Part shown: positions 32,249 to 38,970 of the stretch, piece by piece
Numbering within the stretch: the first letter of the stretch is position 1
Layout of the letters: every line of letters begins with the position of its first letter
DNA from: an uncultured Chlorobiales bacterium
Lineage (GTDB): Bacteria; Bacteroidota; Chlorobiia; Chlorobiales; Thermochlorobacteraceae
Reading direction: 5' to 3'
Length of the DNA: 38,970 nucleotides
NCBI GenBank assembly: GCA_938003965.1
Contig: CALKXI010000122.1
Location: forward strand, 1 to 38,970
Program-made: the position numbers and the translations under genes
The notes under the pieces: model-generated
What the model was told of the DNA's origin: nothing
The model's input: the letters and a program-made list of their open reading frames with translations, nothing else
Databases searched by the model: none

Positions 32249-32349
32249 ATCGCATTCGCACGGAGAATCTCATAGCCCTTGTGAGACACTCTCTCCGTGC
32301 GGCGCACAAGCAAACTTGCGCAATGCGATATGTGTGGTTAATGCGATAT
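32249..32349 (-). promoter_or_regulatory. Structured leader upstream of rpsB
   Basis: In the gap between rpsI and rpsB, 10 bases (32257-32266) pair perfectly with 32292-32301. Inside this stem a second 5-base helix TCTCA/TGAGA pairs 32268-32272 with 32282-32286 around a 9-base loop. An 8-base inverted repeat ATCGCATT (32249-32256) pairs with AATGCGAT at 32322-32329 or, alternatively, with the second copy at 32340-32347; AATGCGATAT is a direct 10-base repeat. No T-run follows, so this is not a simple terminator. It is likely a leader RNA of rpsB, possibly a feedback site for S2 or a processing signal. Confidence 0.6.
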
Positions 32350-32362
32350 AAAAATGAAAAAA

Positions 32363-32752
32363 TCAGCGTTTCGAGAACTGGAAACGACGACGCGCTTTAC
32401 GGCGACCGAACTTCTTGCGTTCAACCATGCGCGGGTCACGGGTTAAAAGGTTTTCCTTGCGGAGTACAGCACGGGTATTTTCATCATACTCAACAATTGC
32501 ACGTGCAATCGCAAGGCGAACTGCACCAGCTTGTCCCGTTGTGCCACCGCCATGAACATTGACTTGAATATCAAATTTGCCCAAATTATCCGTAACTTTC
32601 AAGGCTTTAATCGCATCATCACGTTGAACCTGCGTTGGGAAATAATGGTCTAACGAGCGACCGTTAATCGTGATTTTTCCGCTACCCGGCTTTAAGAAAA
32701 CACGAGCGACCGACGTTTTACGGCGACCCGTTGCGTTAAGAAGTTCTGTCAT
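32363..32752 (-). CDS. rpsI: 30S ribosomal protein S9
   Basis: The 129-residue protein shows the S9 start NATGRRKTSVARVFLKPGSG and the signature GGGTTGQAGAVRLAIARAI at about 69-87. It ends in the basic tail ERKKFGRRKARRRFQFSKR, whose last residues reach the P-site tRNA. It follows rplM by 11 bases on the same strand, the usual arrangement. Length is normal. Confidence 0.97.
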   Translation of the reverse strand: MTELLNATGRRKTSVARVFLKPGSGKITINGRSLDHYFPTQVQRDDAIKALKVTDNLGKFDIQVNVHGGGTTGQAGAVRLAIARAIVEYDENTRAVLRKENLLTRDPRMVERKKFGRRKARRRFQFSKR

Positions 32753-32763
32753 ACTTGAAGCAA

Positions 32764-33216
32764 TTAGTTCAGTTTGAGTTCAACAGGATTTTGAGCGGCA
32801 TGCGGATGTTCAGCATTCGCATACACTTTTAACTTGCGGAAAAGTCGTCGTCCAAGTGAATTTTTCGGCAACATGCCCTTGACGGCTTGCTCAATAACGC
32901 GCTCTGGCTTTTTGGAAAGCACATCACGGTATTTTTCAAAGCGTGCGCCGCCCGGATATTGCGTATTGTGGTAGTATTCTTTCTTTTGAAACTTGCCACC
33001 CGTAACACGAATTTTAGAAGCATTGATGACAATCACATAATCTCCTGTATCTACATGCGGTGTGAACTGTGGCTTATGCTTTCCACGCAAAATTTTAGCA
33101 ATCTCAGATGCGAAGCGACCAAGTGTCTTGCCTTCGGCATCAGCAATGAACCACTTTTGCTCAACCTCGCCCGGCTTCGCTGAATAAGTGCGGAAACTTA
33201 AAGTGTCGATTTTCAT
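32764..33216 (-). CDS. rplM: 50S ribosomal protein L13
   Basis: The 150-residue protein is L13, an early assembly protein of the large subunit. It contains [20 protein letters not shown], the [20 protein letters not shown] region and the signature near the C-terminus [21 protein letters not shown]. The ATG at 33216 is chosen because homology begins there; longer in-frame starts would extend through the promoter. A Bacteroidota-type promoter lies 33 bases upstream, so this is the first gene of the ribosomal block. Confidence 0.97.
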   Translation of the reverse strand: MKIDTLSFRTYSAKPGEVEQKWFIADAEGKTLGRFASEIAKILRGKHKPQFTPHVDTGDYVIVINASKIRVTGGKFQKKEYYHNTQYPGGARFEKYRDVLSKKPERVIEQAVKGMLPKNSLGRRLFRKLKVYANAEHPHAAQNPVELKLN

Positions 33217-33248
33217 TGTTTGTCGGTTATCACTTGCAAAAAGAGCCG

Positions 33249-33279
33249 CAAATGTAGCGGTTTTATGCGAAAAATACAA
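33249..33279 (-). promoter_or_regulatory. Bacteroidota-type promoter of the rplM-rpsI block
   Basis: On the minus strand TTG (33279-33277) is followed after 20 bases by TACATTTG (33256-33249), matching TTG-N17-23-TAnnTTTG. The rplM start codon lies 33 bases after the box, which would leave a leader of about 25 bases. Confidence 0.6.
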
Positions 33280-33298
33280 GTCAGTGTAAAATTTATGC

Positions 33299-33330
33299 AA
33301 AAAGAGGCGAAGCCCTCTCTTGCTTCGCCT
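33299..33330 (-). terminator. Rho-independent terminator of mdh
   Basis: On the minus strand a perfect 9-base stem AGGCGAAGC/GCTTCGCCT (33330-33322 with 33313-33305) closes an 8-base loop and is followed by C and five T. It begins 27 bases after the mdh stop codon and separates mdh from the ribosomal block. Confidence 0.88.
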
Positions 33331-33356
33331 TAACCTCTGAACGATGTGAAACTGCA

Positions 33357-34325
<969 letters not shown>

Positions 34326-34393
34326 TTACTGAAAGCAGATAACTTCACGATGGAAGGTGAAGCAAGATAGCAAAAGAAAGAGGGGGATTCAAC

Positions 34394-36277
34394 TCACTGT
34401 CCTATCAAATTAAACAGCAATTTCATTGCGCCTTCGTTCAAAATGCGCACTTGCCGATAAAGCGCGAGGCTACAATAGGTGTATGTGCCTTTGCCATATT
34501 TCGTCCATAAAAGCGAAGTGGAGGGTTGCGCGTCGTCGGTGTCGCTCATAGCCAGCAAGCGCAAATAGTTTGGGGAAGTTTTTTCAAGTTCAGCACTGGG
34601 CAAATACACGCTTCGCTCCTGAATCCAATTCTCCCAATCTCTTGCTTCAAGTTTGTTTGGAACATTCAAAAGTGGGTGCGTCGGCACAAGCATTTTCACA
34701 GGCGCGTCTTCTTCGGTAACACGCTCAGTGGTGATGAAAATCGGATAAGGCGCATAGCCCACATCGTTGTTCCAATCTTGTGGCTTGTGATAAAAGCAAA
34801 CGACGTGCCCGCCTTTCTGCACATACTCCAAAATCCGTTGATTGAATTTGACTAAGTCGCTCCGATAGCCGTAGGCACGAAGGTCTAAAAGAATCGTGGA
34901 ATACTTCTGCAAATTTTCGCCTGCCAGTTTCGCCGAGTCCAAAAGCGTGAAAGGGATTTCAAATGCGGTGAGTGCCTCTTCGAGCGTCGAGTCGTAGGTT
35001 TTGACCAAGCCAATGTTGATGTTCTTTTTAATCAAAGCACTAACGGGTTTGAGCAACACGCGAGCGGAAACAGGCGATAAGCCTTTTGCGGCAATGCCGA
35101 GCGGCGTAGCTTCAATCAAGAGTTCAGAGGGCGTTTGTTGGGTGTCTTTTTCAAGCATGAGCATGAGCGTGTCGTGCAGTTCGGCGCGTGCGGTGCCACT
35201 GAACAAATACGGCTTACGAAGAATCGCCTTGCCGTTGTGCGAAACCGTAAGCGAAACAGGCAAAATTTCATTTGTCCGATTTTGAAGCGAGATGAAAATC
35301 GTGCGCGAGTAAGTCGGCGATTTTTCCTTGATGAGTTCTTCTTCGGTGGCAACGGATTTGAGCAACACCGAAGGGTAATGCTTCATGGAAAAAAGCGGAG
35401 GCGGTGGTTCGGCAAGGTCGGCAAGGGAAATGGGAGAGCGTTCCGTTGCTGAAATTCCGACGAATAAATCATCTTTCACGAAAGGATATGGCTTATCGCG
35501 ACGAACAAGCAGAAACCGTCGAGGCGCGTAAAACCAAGCGAAGAGCGACGGGGTAAGTTTATCCATGCCTTGTGAGCGATGCTTAGCGAGGGCTTCTTGC
35601 GCCAGTTGCAAGACGGTGCGCGCAGAGTCAATCTTCAAGGAAGTGTTGATTTCAACAAGCGAATCGCGCCAACGCGGGTTGCTCAAATCTTCGGGGCGGA
35701 AGAGGCGAAAGTAAAGTTTTTTGACCTGCCAAGTCGAGACGCCGTTGGTGAGTTGTTCAGGGTGGAAGGTTGAATCAGCGGCTTTCTCAAAGGCTTCGTA
35801 GGCGGAAATGCCAACGGCTTGATGGTTGCCGTGCTGACGAAACGGCTTTGTGGTAATTGTGTCGTGATTGGTGATAATGACATCGGGGCGAAGTTTGCGA
35901 ATGTAATAGACAATGCGCGCCAGAACGGCATCTTTGCCGCCCCAGATTTGAAAAGTTTCTTTGGCAGTTTTTGAAAATCCAAAATCGCGGAAGTTAAGAA
36001 AGTAGGTTTCAGCACCGAGCAGTTTGGCGGCTTCGAAGGTTTCTTGGGTGCGCAGTTCGGCGAGGTCGTCGTAAAGCGATGTGCCGATTTCGTTTTGTCC
36101 GCCTTCGCCGCGCGTGTAGATGAGGCTGTAGACTTTGGCGTTTTTGAGTTTGGCGTAGTAGGCAAGCGTTGCGCCATCTTCGTCATCGGGGTGTGCGGCA
36201 AGTCCCATCAGCACAAGTGAGTTTTCTTGTGCGAAAAGTGAGATGGGAACGAAGAGAAATGCCAGCAGAAGTTTCAT
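34394..36277 (-). CDS. PIG-L family deacetylase with C-terminal extra domains
   Basis: The 627-residue protein has a signal peptide at about 1-16 (LFA cleavage), then a PIG-L/LmbE-like deacetylase domain at about 20-230. Its metal site has GLAAHPDDE (His29, Asp31, Asp32) and HGNHQA (His149, His152). This family removes acetyl groups from N-acetylglucosamine-containing molecules. A beta-rich middle part covers about 250-430, and the final 180 residues look like a ThuA/glutamine-amidotransferase-like alpha/beta fold (TILLDLRAYGYRSDLVKF, YVQKGGHVVCFYH). The large extension is unusual for a simple PIG-L enzyme. It probably acts in the periplasm on a surface or wall glycan. It is 5 bases after a lipoprotein gene, likely in one operon. 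Confidence 0.85.
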   Translation of the reverse strand: MKLLLAFLFVPISLFAQENSLVLMGLAAHPDDEDGATLAYYAKLKNAKVYSLIYTRGEGGQNEIGTSLYDDLAELRTQETFEAAKLLGAETYFLNFRDFGFSKTAKETFQIWGGKDAVLARIVYYIRKLRPDVIITNHDTITTKPFRQHGNHQAVGISAYEAFEKAADSTFHPEQLTNGVSTWQVKKLYFRLFRPEDLSNPRWRDSLVEINTSLKIDSARTVLQLAQEALAKHRSQGMDKLTPSLFAWFYAPRRFLLVRRDKPYPFVKDDLFVGISATERSPISLADLAEPPPPLFSMKHYPSVLLKSVATEEELIKEKSPTYSRTIFISLQNRTNEILPVSLTVSHNGKAILRKPYLFSGTARAELHDTLMLMLEKDTQQTPSELLIEATPLGIAAKGLSPVSARVLLKPVSALIKKNINIGLVKTYDSTLEEALTAFEIPFTLLDSAKLAGENLQKYSTILLDLRAYGYRSDLVKFNQRILEYVQKGGHVVCFYHKPQDWNNDVGYAPYPIFITTERVTEEDAPVKMLVPTHPLLNVPNKLEARDWENWIQERSVYLPSAELEKTSPNYLRLLAMSDTDDAQPSTSLLWTKYGKGTYTYCSLALYRQVRILNEGAMKLLFNLIGQ

Positions 36278-36282
36278 GAGAA

Positions 36283-36759
36283 TTATTTGATGAAGGATTC
36301 AATGCGCGATTTTCGTTCGGGAATCGGAATCGTGGAGACGTTCAATCGGTCGGAATCGATTCGTTCCCAGAGCGCGACGCCGGCGACTGTGCCTGCAATC
36401 GCGCCTGTAACAATGCCGTAGATAAAGGCTTTGGGGTTGCTTTCGGTATCGCCTGAAACAATTGCCAAGCCAGTTATGCCACCAAGCAGTGCGCCAAGTG
36501 GCAAGCCAAGTCCGCCGAAAACCCATCGTCCCATTTGATTAGGCGGACGCTCAATGAAGGCAATATCGGCAAAGGCGAAGCGATAGAGGGTGTCGGCACG
36601 GAGTTCCAAAGAGTCATTGAGGCAGCGCGCCGTTTCGCCGCCGAAAACGACTTGTGTGTTGAGCGTAACGACATAGCGCGCGTTTCGCAGGTCGCGACTG
36701 CTGGAAAGCGACCCGCACGCACAGAGAGGAAGAAGCAACAAAACAAGTAAACTTCGCAT
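36283..36759 (-). CDS. Small lipoprotein with glycine-rich hydrophobic segment
   Basis: I do not recognise the family. The 158-residue protein has a signal peptide ending LLPLCAC, where Cys13 or Cys15 could be lipidated. A beta-like region follows (ARYVVTLNTQVVFGGETARC). A long glycine-rich hydrophobic stretch covers about 77-125, with two segments, VFGGLGLPLGALLGGITGLA and GIVTGAIAGTVAGVAL, similar to glycine-zipper membrane motifs. The ATG at 36759 is chosen for the signal peptide, although the frame continues upstream. It lies 5 bases before the PIG-L gene and 34 bases after glutamate dehydrogenase on the same strand. Confidence 0.72.
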   Translation of the reverse strand: MRSLLVLLLLPLCACGSLSSSRDLRNARYVVTLNTQVVFGGETARCLNDSLELRADTLYRFAFADIAFIERPPNQMGRWVFGGLGLPLGALLGGITGLAIVSGDTESNPKAFIYGIVTGAIAGTVAGVALWERIDSDRLNVSTIPIPERKSRIESFIK

Positions 36760-36793
36760 TGAAAAGTATTGCCAAATGTCGTTCAAATGTTGT

Positions 36794-38035
36794 TCAAACG
36801 CCGCGCAATTCTTCGGCACGATGCACGCGCGAAATGCCCAAAATATACGCCGCTATTCGCATTGACACATTGCGTTCCTTCATGACGGCAGTAATATCGC
36901 GATAAGCAGTCAGGAGTTGCTTTTCAAGCCGTTGGTTGATTTCGTCTTCGTCCCACGAAAGTTGCTGTAAGTTTTGAACCCACTCAAAGTAAGAGACCGT
37001 AACGCCGCCTGCATTCGCAAGCACATCAGGAACGAGATGAACGCCGTTTTTTTCAAAGATGGCGTCGGCTTCGGGCGTGGTGGGAAGATTTGCGCCCTCG
37101 ACAATGAATTTGGCTTTCACACGCGGCGCGTTCTCTTCGGTTAAAACGCCTTCAATAGCGGCGGGCACAAGCACATCACAAGGCTTTTCTAAGATGGCTT
37201 CGCCGCTGACTTGTTCTGCATCAGGGAAGCCAACAACGGTGCGCGTTTTCTTGACGTGTTCCAAAACAGCGTTAAGGTTTAGCCCTTTGTCGTTGTAAAT
37301 CGCGCCTTCGACATCGGAAAGTCCAACGATGATTGCGCCTTCTTGGGCGAGCAGTTTGGCGGCATTTGAGCCGACATTGCCGAAGCCTTGAACGATGACT
37401 TTGAGGTCGCGCACATCGGTTTGATAATCTTTGGCGAGGGCTTTGGTGAGAATCATTACGCCACGCCCTGTGGCTTGTTCGCGTCCTTTTGAGCCGCCGA
37501 GTTCAACGGGTTTGCCTGTAATGACGGCGGGCGTATAGCCGTTGCGCTTGCTGTATTCGTCCATAATCCAAGTCATCACTTGTGCGTTGGTGCCCATATC
37601 GGGCGCGGGAATATCGCGATAAGCACCGAGAATTTGATTGATACGCGAAGCGTAAGTTCGAGCAATCGATTGCAATTCGCGTTGCGAAAGTTGGCGCGGG
37701 TCGCAATTGACGCCGCCCTTGCCGCCACCAAACGGCACATTCACAATCGCCGTTTTCCACGACATCGCCTCCGCCAACGCACGCACTTCGTCTAAATCGA
37801 CAATCGGGCTAAAACGAATCCCACCTTTGAATGGACCGCGCGCGCCATTGTGCTGAACACGATAGCCAGTAAAGACTTTGAGCTTGCCGTTATCAAGTCG
37901 AACAGGAAAATTCACTTGCATTTCGCGGAACGGCGTTTGAAGCAGAAGCGCGGTTTCTTCGTCGTAGCCTAAATGCTTCACGGCAGTATTGAAGTTATGA
38001 CGAATGATTTTGTAAGCACTGATTTTGGGATTCAT
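36794..38035 (-). CDS. gdhA: Glutamate dehydrogenase (hexameric, NAD-type)
   Basis: The 413-residue protein is a Glu/Leu/Phe/Val dehydrogenase. The substrate domain has GGIRFSPIVDLDEVRALAEA and the catalytic lysine in VPFGGGKGGVNCDPRQLS, followed by DIPAPDMGTNAQVMTWIMDEY. The nucleotide domain has VIVQGFGNVGSNAAKLLAQE. The length and the GFGNVG loop with an uncharged end after the second strand fit small NAD-type enzymes rather than the 450-residue NADP form. It interconverts glutamate with 2-oxoglutarate and ammonium. It diverges from the methyltransferase gene and precedes the small lipoprotein gene by 34 bases. Confidence 0.94.
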   Translation of the reverse strand: MNPKISAYKIIRHNFNTAVKHLGYDEETALLLQTPFREMQVNFPVRLDNGKLKVFTGYRVQHNGARGPFKGGIRFSPIVDLDEVRALAEAMSWKTAIVNVPFGGGKGGVNCDPRQLSQRELQSIARTYASRINQILGAYRDIPAPDMGTNAQVMTWIMDEYSKRNGYTPAVITGKPVELGGSKGREQATGRGVMILTKALAKDYQTDVRDLKVIVQGFGNVGSNAAKLLAQEGAIIVGLSDVEGAIYNDKGLNLNAVLEHVKKTRTVVGFPDAEQVSGEAILEKPCDVLVPAAIEGVLTEENAPRVKAKFIVEGANLPTTPEADAIFEKNGVHLVPDVLANAGGVTVSYFEWVQNLQQLSWDEDEINQRLEKQLLTAYRDITAVMKERNVSMRIAAYILGISRVHRAEELRGV

Positions 38036-38152
38036 CGCTGAATGGTTTGGTTTTGAAAGAAGAAAAGCCGTTTTTTGCGCTTCTCAATTTTGAAGAAACA
38101 AAATAAAACGCGGTTTTAATCGAGCCGAATTTATCCAATCGAATTTATTCCA

Positions 38153-38970
38153 ATGCAATACGACCCAATCAAACGAAGCATCGGCAATGTCGTCAAAAGT
38201 AGCGTTCTGCTTCGAAAACTCTTTTATTTTCTTTTGGGATTGCTCTTTTTGCGCGAGTGGTATGTGAAAGCTGAACTTCGCAAAGCCCTTTCTAAATCGT
38301 CCCATAAAAAACTTTCGGTCTACGATGCGGGAAGCGGCTTCGGGCAGTATTCCTATTTCATTGCCAAAACTTACAAGAATGCGACCGTTTATGGCGTCGA
38401 TGTCAAAGAAGAGCAAATCGCCGATTGCAATCACTTTTTCAAACAAGCCAATTTAACCAACGCCACATTTGCCGTCGAAGACCTCACGAAAATCACGCAC
38501 GAAAATAAGTTCGATGTGGTGCTCTCGGTTGATGTGATGGAGCATATTTTGGAAGACGTAACCGTGTTCAAGAATTTTTATCGCGCCATGAAGCCGGGCG
38601 CAACGCTCATCATCAACACGCCCTCTGACCTTGCCGAAGACCACGACGAGCACGACAACCATCACGAAGGAAGCATGGCATTTGTCGACGAACACGTCCG
38701 CGATGGATACAGCGCAGAAGACCTCACGCGAAAACTCACCGAAGCAGGTTTTACCAACATTCGCACCACTTACACCTACGGCTTCTGGGGAAACCTTTAT
38801 TGGCATTTAGCCTTGAAATATCCGATGCAACTGCTCGGCGTCTCGAAAGCGTTTTTCGCACTCTTGCCATTTTATTACGCCGTAACTTTTCCGATAGCCT
38901 TGCTTTTCATGCTGTTAGATTTCAGCGTCAAAAATGAAACAGGAACAGGCTTAACGGCGGTTGCCGAAAA
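38153..38970 (+). CDS. Class I SAM-dependent methyltransferase (runs off the window)
   Basis: From the ATG at 38153 the plus strand stays open for 272 codons to the end of the window. The start MQYDPIKRSIGNVVKSS is followed by a hydrophobic stretch LLRKLFYFLLGLLFL. The SAM-binding motif I is VYDAGSGFGQYSYFI at about 63-77, motif II is VYGVDVK and motif III-like FDVVLSVDVMEHI near 122-134, where the DVMEHI pattern is typical of methyltransferase domain 11/25 proteins. After the domain comes a His/Asp/Glu-rich stretch and then a hydrophobic C-terminal part that looks membrane-embedded, LALLFMLLDF. The real end and substrate are unseen. It diverges from glutamate dehydrogenase. Confidence 0.85.
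   Translation, partial: MQYDPIKRSIGNVVKSSVLLRKLFYFLLGLLFLREWYVKAELRKALSKSSHKKLSVYDAGSGFGQYSYFIAKTYKNATVYGVDVKEEQIADCNHFFKQANLTNATFAVEDLTKITHENKFDVVLSVDVMEHILEDVTVFKNFYRAMKPGATLIINTPSDLAEDHDEHDNHHEGSMAFVDEHVRDGYSAEDLTRKLTEAGFTNIRTTYTYGFWGNLYWHLALKYPMQLLGVSKAFFALLPFYYAVTFPIALLFMLLDFSVKNETGTGLTAVAE

Noticed and set aside
32257-32301. Rho-independent terminator of rpsI
   Set aside because: The hairpin lies upstream of rpsB rather than downstream of rpsI in the direction of transcription and has no T-run after it.

Overview
The window looks like chromosomal DNA of a Gram-negative bacterium of the Bacteroidota/Chlorobiota (FCB) group. The evidence is: several lipoproteins with relaxed lipoboxes; A-rich start regions mostly without Shine-Dalgarno sequences; a lactate-dehydrogenase-like malate dehydrogenase; and promoters that fit the Bacteroidota consensus TTTG-N19-TAnnTTTG, best seen before tRNA-Pro and rplM. 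A Chlorobiota relative (Chloroherpeton/Thermochlorobacter-like or another heterotrophic lineage) is my best guess from protein style; this is inference. I see no phage, insertion sequence, CRISPR array or clear transferred island. No gap between genes exceeds 300 bases.

Layout. 1-4221 holds a partial SixA-like phosphatase, a phosphoglucose/phosphomannose isomerase, a small rhodanese, and a minus-strand run of polysaccharide deacetylase, PerM-type permease and LolD-type ATPase. 4413-8682 has an isolated nuoJ, a BMP-family lipoprotein, a coiled-coil lipoprotein, and an epimerase followed 3 bases later by a DUF58 protein. 8757-13393 is mostly minus strand: NAD-type isocitrate dehydrogenase, DUF218 protein, DUF72 protein, a PF04392 substrate-binding lipoprotein and an RsbW-like kinase, plus an unrecognised 98-residue protein on the plus strand. 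13471-16923 holds folP, tRNA-Pro(CGG), an alkaline-phosphatase-superfamily enzyme, purM and a small exported protein. 17104-20100 has acyl-CoA dehydrogenase, an OppD-like ATPase and a three-PASTA membrane protein. A cluster of REP-like palindromic repeats fills 20115-20350.

20349-22149 is a SirB1-family protein and an ABC-2 permease. 22214-25760 is the most intriguing locus: three genes joined by ATGA start/stop overlaps, encoding a SelL-like CxxC redox protein, an alpha/beta-hydrolase whose nucleophile serine is glycine, and a dikinase-like phosphotransferase whose phosphohistidine domain is C-terminal, as in rifampin phosphotransferase. 25818-29578 has another coiled-coil lipoprotein and a polysaccharide export pair (Wza-like plus Wzz-like). 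29586-33216 is a tiny membrane protein and the translation block rplM-rpsI-rpsB-tsf-pyrH, with a strong RNA hairpin before rpsB and a terminator between tsf and pyrH. 33357-38035 has mdh, a PIG-L deacetylase, a glycine-rich lipoprotein and glutamate dehydrogenase, and the window ends in a methyltransferase gene that runs off the edge.

Together the genes describe housekeeping (translation, folate, purine and pyrimidine synthesis), an oxidative central metabolism (NAD-type IDH, MDH, GDH, acyl-CoA dehydrogenase, complex I) and envelope and polysaccharide work. Several transport genes are orphans whose partners are not in the window.
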